From Celoporthe dispersa (Eukaryota > Ascomycota > Sordariomycetes > Diaporthales > Cryphonectriaceae): a stretch of 64,000 nt of DNA. The translations under genes were made by a program, and so were the position numbers. Of this stretch, positions 58,837-64,000 are shown piece by piece. The stretch is taken from the NCBI GenBank assembly GCA_016584495.1, contig WAID01000004.1, positions 1,116,001-1,180,000 on the forward strand, in the 5' to 3' direction. The notes beneath the pieces are model-generated. The model was given only the letters and a program-made list of their open reading frames with translations. It was not told the origin of the DNA and ran no database searches. Each line of letters starts with the position of its first letter. Position 1 is the first letter of the stretch.

Positions 58837-60375
58837 TTAGTTGTCATCGACCGGGTCGGGATTGAAAACGCGTAGGGCTCGAGTCGGCTCGTGTACTCTT
58901 CGCGAGTAGTCCTGGTCGTCGCGGATCGTGTTGATGCTGTCATGGCTTGCAGCACGGTACAGACCAAATGTTTGTTTGGGGTCGAGCCGAGGATCCATGG
59001 GCTTCATGCTCATCCTCCTGCTCGGGGATCCGTAGCTCATATCCTCCTCCATCGGCAGCCCGTAACCGTGACTAGAGATCGTGCCCGTCTTGGACATGAT
59101 GCCGGCCGAGCTCCCGCGCCTGTGCGACCCGGCCATCGCAGCGGCAAGTGGTGCCTGTTCTGCCTGCTCTCGGGCTTTCTTGTGGCGACGGTATAGAATA
59201 GCGCCGGCGATGAAGGCCGCGAGGATAGCCAAGATACCTATGACGAGACCTGCGATCGCCCCCTTGGAGAGTCCGCCGGAGCCCGAGCTGGCTTTCGCTA
59301 TGGAAGTCACGGTCTGGTAAATGACAGTGCCGTCGCTCGTGACCGTCTGAACGCTCGTCACAACGGTTGGCGAGTCACTGGTGGTAGTAGTCTTGGCGGT
59401 TGACTGGAGGCCCGTCAGCAAATGTTTCTCGCTTCATGTGATGGCCCCAAAGAAAAAAAGAAAAGAAAAAAAAACAAGACTCAAGCTCCAGGCCTCCGAA
59501 CGGGAGCCGTTCCAAAACAAGACATGCCGACAGTGCGAGCAAGATGACACAGAAAACTTGGTGGCATACCGTAGTATCCGTGGAGGTGTCCGACGTCTTG
59601 GAAGAAGACTTGGTACTGGTAAGCAAAGTGGAGGAGGAAGTGGTGGGGTCATTGGAGGTGGAGGTAGAGGAAGAGGTGGTAGTTACTGAGGCCTGGAGAG
59701 TCTCAGTGGTTGTTGTCGTTATCGACGGGGTCTCCACCGTTGTCTGCATCCCATAGTCGTTAAGCGACCGGTCGACCACACCCGACGATAATTGTATAGA
59801 CAATATTGAAACGCGGATGTGGCGGGGGGAGCGAGACAGGCGGAGGAGATGGCACAGGGTGTGGCGAGTACAGAGAGGATGACTTACAGAGGTATGGGTG
59901 GTGGACGTGGAGGTCGCCGTCGACGAGGTGCCTCCAGTAGTGCCCGAGACTGCTGCGTCTAGAGCAAGATAACCGTACAAATCATCGCCTCCACAATAGT
60001 CGGAAGGATAACCCGGGCAGGCGGTATCGCTGGGCTCGAGGTCAGCAGCAGGCCTTGTTCACAGCAGACCACGACGGGAGGATGGGATACTCACCATTTG
60101 CTCGTATCAACCTGGTCGCCCGAGTCGGGAACGTAATCGGAACACCAGCAGTCTTCGTCCTGCAGAACAGCTAGTGCGTAGCCTTCGTCATTGCACCGGT
60201 CGTAGCACAGGCCTTCCGACATGTATATGGAGGTGTTGGTCGCTGTGGTACCGGTATTGATGCTGGCGCAGTAGGCGATTGCTACGGAGGGGGTTGCCGC
60301 GGCATGGTAGACGCATATCGAGGCGAGAGCAACGAGCGCGCCTAACGAGGCGGCAGACTTGGAGGCGAACGACAT
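58837..60375 (-). CDS. WSC-domain cell-wall stress sensor
   Basis: Four exons: 60095-60375, 59888-60029, 59570-59743 and 58837-59403, with introns of 65, 144 and 166 bases, giving 387 intact residues. A signal peptide (ending near HAAATP) precedes a WSC domain at about 30-115, with GLCYDRCNDEGYALAVLQ, DCWCSDYVP and CPGYPSDYCGG carrying the expected cysteines. A Ser/Thr-rich mucin-like stretch of about 130 residues follows. The membrane helix (GAIAGLVIGILAILAAFIAG) is at roughly 248-267 with a basic RRHKKAR stop. The cytosolic tail ends NPDPVDDN, the Asn-Pro-Asp type ending of WSC sensors. Yeast WSC1-3 signal wall damage to Rho1 and the cell-wall integrity MAPK path (family knowledge). Splice sites are strong and phases close. 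Confidence 0.93.
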
Positions 60376-63300
60376 CTCGTGATTCCTGCGATGAGCTTAT
60401 CCAGAAAGTCTGCGTGTAGCCACGGGCGTCAGCCTCACAGTTGTGAAAAGAATGTATGGCGTGTCGTAAACAGCCTCTGGAATGTACGATTGCGTCGAAG
60501 CGGGGAGGACACCCCACGCGCGTCTGGAGCGGCCCGCCCCTGAGAGGTTGTGAAGAGGGCCACGAGGAGGAACTTGGACTCACCTTTGCGATTGGTGATA
60601 TTGGTACAATAAAGAAAGAAGGTCGTGATTATTATATCGCTGAAGCCCTTCGCGAACCCAGCACAGGTAGTCTCAAGAGCGGTTGAGGAGCGGTCCCGGC
60701 AAGTCCATCACAGCGAACAGCAACACAAGATATGATGGTAGGTGGTGAGGCGGCAATGATGGTATAGATGGGTCGGGTCGATCTGTTTCGGCTCCTAACG
60801 CTGCCACGCGCCTCGAGCGAGCACCGACAAGACCTGGTCTTCCAGACACACGCAGTCGGATGTCAACTGATCAATTGACCAGGAGTGACCTCCTCGATGG
60901 ACTCGCAGGACAGGGAGGTATCGACCTCGCACGGCGTCGCAAGTCCTGTGCGGATCTGCCGGGTCGACCTGCGAAGGCCTGTGTTCGTGAAGCTCTCGGG
61001 CAGAGACAAAGACCGGCTGTCTCTTGTCCGGCACGCTGTCGAGCAGACAACCTGTTGAGCAGCCTGACTCACCGGGACGGCGTCGTGCAGGTGCAAGTCG
61101 AGTCGAAGGGTGGCGGCGTGTAGGGAGATGCTCGTGAGAGGGACAGCCACTGCGTGAGAGGTGAGGTGTGCGAGAGGAGGAGAAGCGAGCGTGGGTGTGA
61201 GGTGAGGTGCACTGCGTGTAGGACAGAAGGGAGGAGACCAGACCAGAAACCAGGAAAGCAAGGCGCAAGAGCGAGTGCAAGACGCAGCCATGCACAGACG
61301 GGACCCAGCCAAGAGAGGAGAACTTGGAAGAAAAAAAAGACCGGGAAGAAACCAGGAGCCCAGTTCCCAGATTGGGGCTCAGGGTTGCCCCGGCACAGAA
61401 AAGAGGGTCTCGCGCTGGAACCTACAACCGAGAGACAGGCTTCGGCCCCAAGACCTGCAGAGTGGAGATGGCGGGTGCTACTGTGGACAGCAGTCCCTAG
61501 CACGAGATATGGACGGTGCACGCGGCTGCTGGGGGACGAAGCCGAGGGACCTAGTGAGAGAGGGAGAGGGAGGAGGAGGAGGAGGAGGAGGGGGAGGATA
61601 GGAAGCAGGAGCACGCGAGAGCGAGGGCAGAAGAATGAAGAAGAGAGAGAGAGAGAGAGAGAAATCACAACATCAACCCGAGCAGCTCTGGGAGAAGCAA
61701 TGTTTGTTTCGTGCTAGCGCCAACGGGCGCCGTATTGGCTTAAGTACAGTAGCAGCAGTAGTGGTAGCGCCAGCGATAGCGCCCCGGCGAGCCTGCTGTC
61801 TTGTACTGGCTGTGTGTATTCTAATCTGACAGGCTGCGACTGATGGTGGCGACTGTGCCGATGACGAGCTATAGCAGCACACAGGGCAGGATGAACGAGG
61901 AAGGAAGGAAAAAAAAGATAGAAGAAAAAAAGAAACTATACAATAGTACCGTGGTAACGCCAAAGATGGGGCGATGAAGAGGTGTACGAAGAACCGGAGG
62001 GAGGGAGAGAATGGAAGCCAAAGCAGACGCGCACCGGTAGTGATAGCGCACAGTACCGCATACCGTGAGGCCTAGGGTCAGTGTGGCTGCAGGGGAGGCG
62101 GCAACCTGCTGTGCAGCGGACCAGGGAGGACCAGGTACCACTATAGGCAGTACTGCAAGTACATCTGAACAGGACGACTAAAACATCTTCTATCGCAAGA
62201 CCCAACCCAACCCGGCATCAATAGCAACCGCCCCCATCGGGCCTATTTGGTCGCACCTTTTCCTAAACTGGCAGAAATGCCCCGTAACGGCTCTCTCTGC
62301 GATGAGCGAATATGAAGTGGCATCGAGCTCATAGCACTATATAACACCATGTCGTATACGTGCTGTAGTAGTACTATAGTGGCATGTAGGAAGATAAGAG
62401 ATCAGTACAGATTCCTGTGTGTCTTGCAGCGCAGTAGGAAATCCTCGACAGCCCGGCCAGATACAGCGTCAAGCGTGTTACCATACAAGTAGTCTACCCC
62501 CCCCTCTCCCCTTTTTCCAGTAGCGTTCCGCAGTCGGCTCGCCCGGCACAACAAGCAGGGAAAGCCCGACGGCCACCAGGCCAGCTACTACAGCACTATG
62601 ATGGTATAGGAGCATAGTAAAGTCAATCGGTGCTGGTAGGAGTGAACTGCTCCGGGAGAGGGAGCAGAAAAGAGGAGTAGCGGGAAGCACTGTGATTGGA
62701 AGGTTTCATCCCGTCAACAATCTGAGTGAGCTTCGTGTTGATCATAAACCTGGACCATTTCAATTTATTTTCGGGCTACCTGTGCTGCCACACCCCTCCT
62801 TCTCCTCCTCCTTTTTCCCGTCAAGTCCCTTCCTCCACTTCCTTCCTGGCCTCCGTTATCAGGCCTCTTGCTATATGAAACACGTGCTGCGCATTGATTC
62901 AGATAATCAATTGGACCTGATCGGATTGACTCTGGAGCGCAATTCGTTGGGGTTTGGAGGGAGACAGAGAAAGAAAAACCCCCCAAAAAAACAGAATCTA
63001 GAGAAGGGAAAAAGTACACGAGGTTGCAATCTGCAGAGTTCAGATCCCTGACCCTGTTCCCTGTCCCTTGATGATGTCGTCACCACCTGCATACAAATGA
63101 TCCTCAAGAGGGCCCCCCTCCCCTCTCTCCTTCTTCTCCGTCCTCTGCATGTGGATGCCCGGATGGAAAGGCAAGGAAGGGTGGGTCACAAGAGGACGCG
63201 TCGCCTCAAGGTCGTAGTAGACACCCCCAAAAAAAAGAAGAAGAAAAAAAAAGAGAGACCCACAGCGCCCTTCCCTTTCTCCCCCCACGCCCGGGCCTTC

Positions 63301-64000
63301 CAAAGTGTTACGCTGCCCCATCGTACAGACGACACGACACAGGGCCTCTGCACTGCAAGAGCCCTGTGGGTTCCAATCTCATGTCGCCTTGGCTTGCTGC
63401 GGCGCTCACAGGCCCCGGGCCACACCACGCCACAGCCACCCCGCCAGCTTGTCGTGTCCTTGTTGATCGGCATTCTCTCCCTCCCCTGCGGGCATCTCGG
63501 TAAATAAGATGAAGGGGCTCTCAACTGGCTGGGCCTCTCAGGTATGGGATGCATCTGGCTCTGGGGGCGGAAACGATGAGATGTGATGCGAGGCGAGACG
63601 ATGTGATCTTCCCGTGGGGGGGGGGTGTGTGTGAGGGTGCACCAGGACGACATCACGTTATCTGCGCCGCGCTGGGTTCGAGCTCACCGTTGCTTGTGGC
63701 CACAACAACGTGAACAGAGCGCCTCTCTCGTATCGGCGGGCCTCGAAGTCGCCAGTGGGCGCCGGCCACGGGACTTGTGTGTGTCTTGAACCCCGTAACC
63801 CATCCGGTTTCTCCACCGCCCAGTCACAGCCTGACGACAAGCCTCTTGACAGTCCCTCGGTACCGCTGTAACTCATCGCCAGGCTCACCAGGCCACGAGG
63901 CCTTCTGCCCTTCCTAAGATAAAAATAAATAAAAAAAAACTTACGGGCGAGCACAGACGGCACGGGGAGGACGCCGCGGCCGCCACCACCACCACTTACG
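60376..64000. other. 3.6 kb upstream/intergenic region to window end
   Basis: The first part should contain the WSC promoter and leader. There is a GGA repeat at 61568-61590 and a GA tract at 61641-61662. At the right edge, a minus-strand block (63945-64000) ends in a GTAAGT donor and could be an exon of a gene lying beyond the window. In one frame it reads GVLPVPSVLA. No other coding signal. Confidence 0.4.

Noticed and set aside
1..64000. CRISPR array, rRNA genes, bacterial operons
   Set aside because: No regularly spaced direct repeats, no rRNA-like sequence, and gene structure is eukaryotic throughout.

Overview
This window is nuclear DNA from a filamentous ascomycete (Pezizomycotina, most likely a Sordariomycete). 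Short GT-AG introns of about 48-190 bases with CTRAC-type branch sites interrupt nearly every gene. Intergenic stretches are long and rich in polypyrimidine and polypurine tracts. The recognisable genes belong to fungal families: MOB3/phocein, DBP10, a fungal-type cystathionine beta-lyase, a WSC sensor and a CSC1-type channel. No species can be named from the sequence alone.

Layout. 1-10.4 kb looks accessory and gene-poor. It holds a TIR-bounded element, a CorA-like membrane gene with a broken or unresolved 5' part, a protein kinase with a fungal-specific N-terminal region, and two tiny multi-exon genes that share the same exon structure. 10.4-22.3 kb is housekeeping: a small basic nuclear-type protein, DBP10 (ribosome biogenesis helicase) divergent from MOB3 (STRIPAK subunit), a nodulin-like/MCH1-type MFS transporter, and a Serinc. 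After a 3.5 kb gene-free stretch come an 82-residue conserved-looking protein, cystathionine beta-lyase (methionine pathway), and a DHA1 drug-efflux-type MFS gene. A long run of minus-strand genes follows at 26.5-46 kb: beta-lyase, MFS, PPR-type mitochondrial protein, LSM4, BAR-domain protein, kelch-repeat membrane protein and a coiled-coil protein. A plus-strand SDR, CSC1/OSCA-type channel and PLC-like phosphodiesterase lie at 47-56 kb, and a minus-strand WSC-domain cell-wall sensor at 58.8-60.4 kb. The last 3.6 kb shows no convincing gene.

Quality signal. Nineteen single-base frame breaks can be located in eleven otherwise well-conserved genes. Most sit in short mononucleotide runs. Where the whole gene model is resolved, undoing the one-base shifts gives a coding length divisible by three. 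I read this as indel error in the underlying assembly rather than mass pseudogenisation. DBP10, Serinc, the DHA1 MFS, LSM4, the BAR gene, the CSC1-type gene and the WSC gene are intact. Every broken gene is flagged in its entry.

The genes do not form an obvious pathway or biosynthetic cluster. Apart from the accessory left end this reads as an ordinary chromosomal arm. The least familiar items are the paired mini-genes at 7.06-8.80 kb, the orphan coiled-coil protein at 44.1-45.9 kb, and the 82-residue protein at 25.8 kb.
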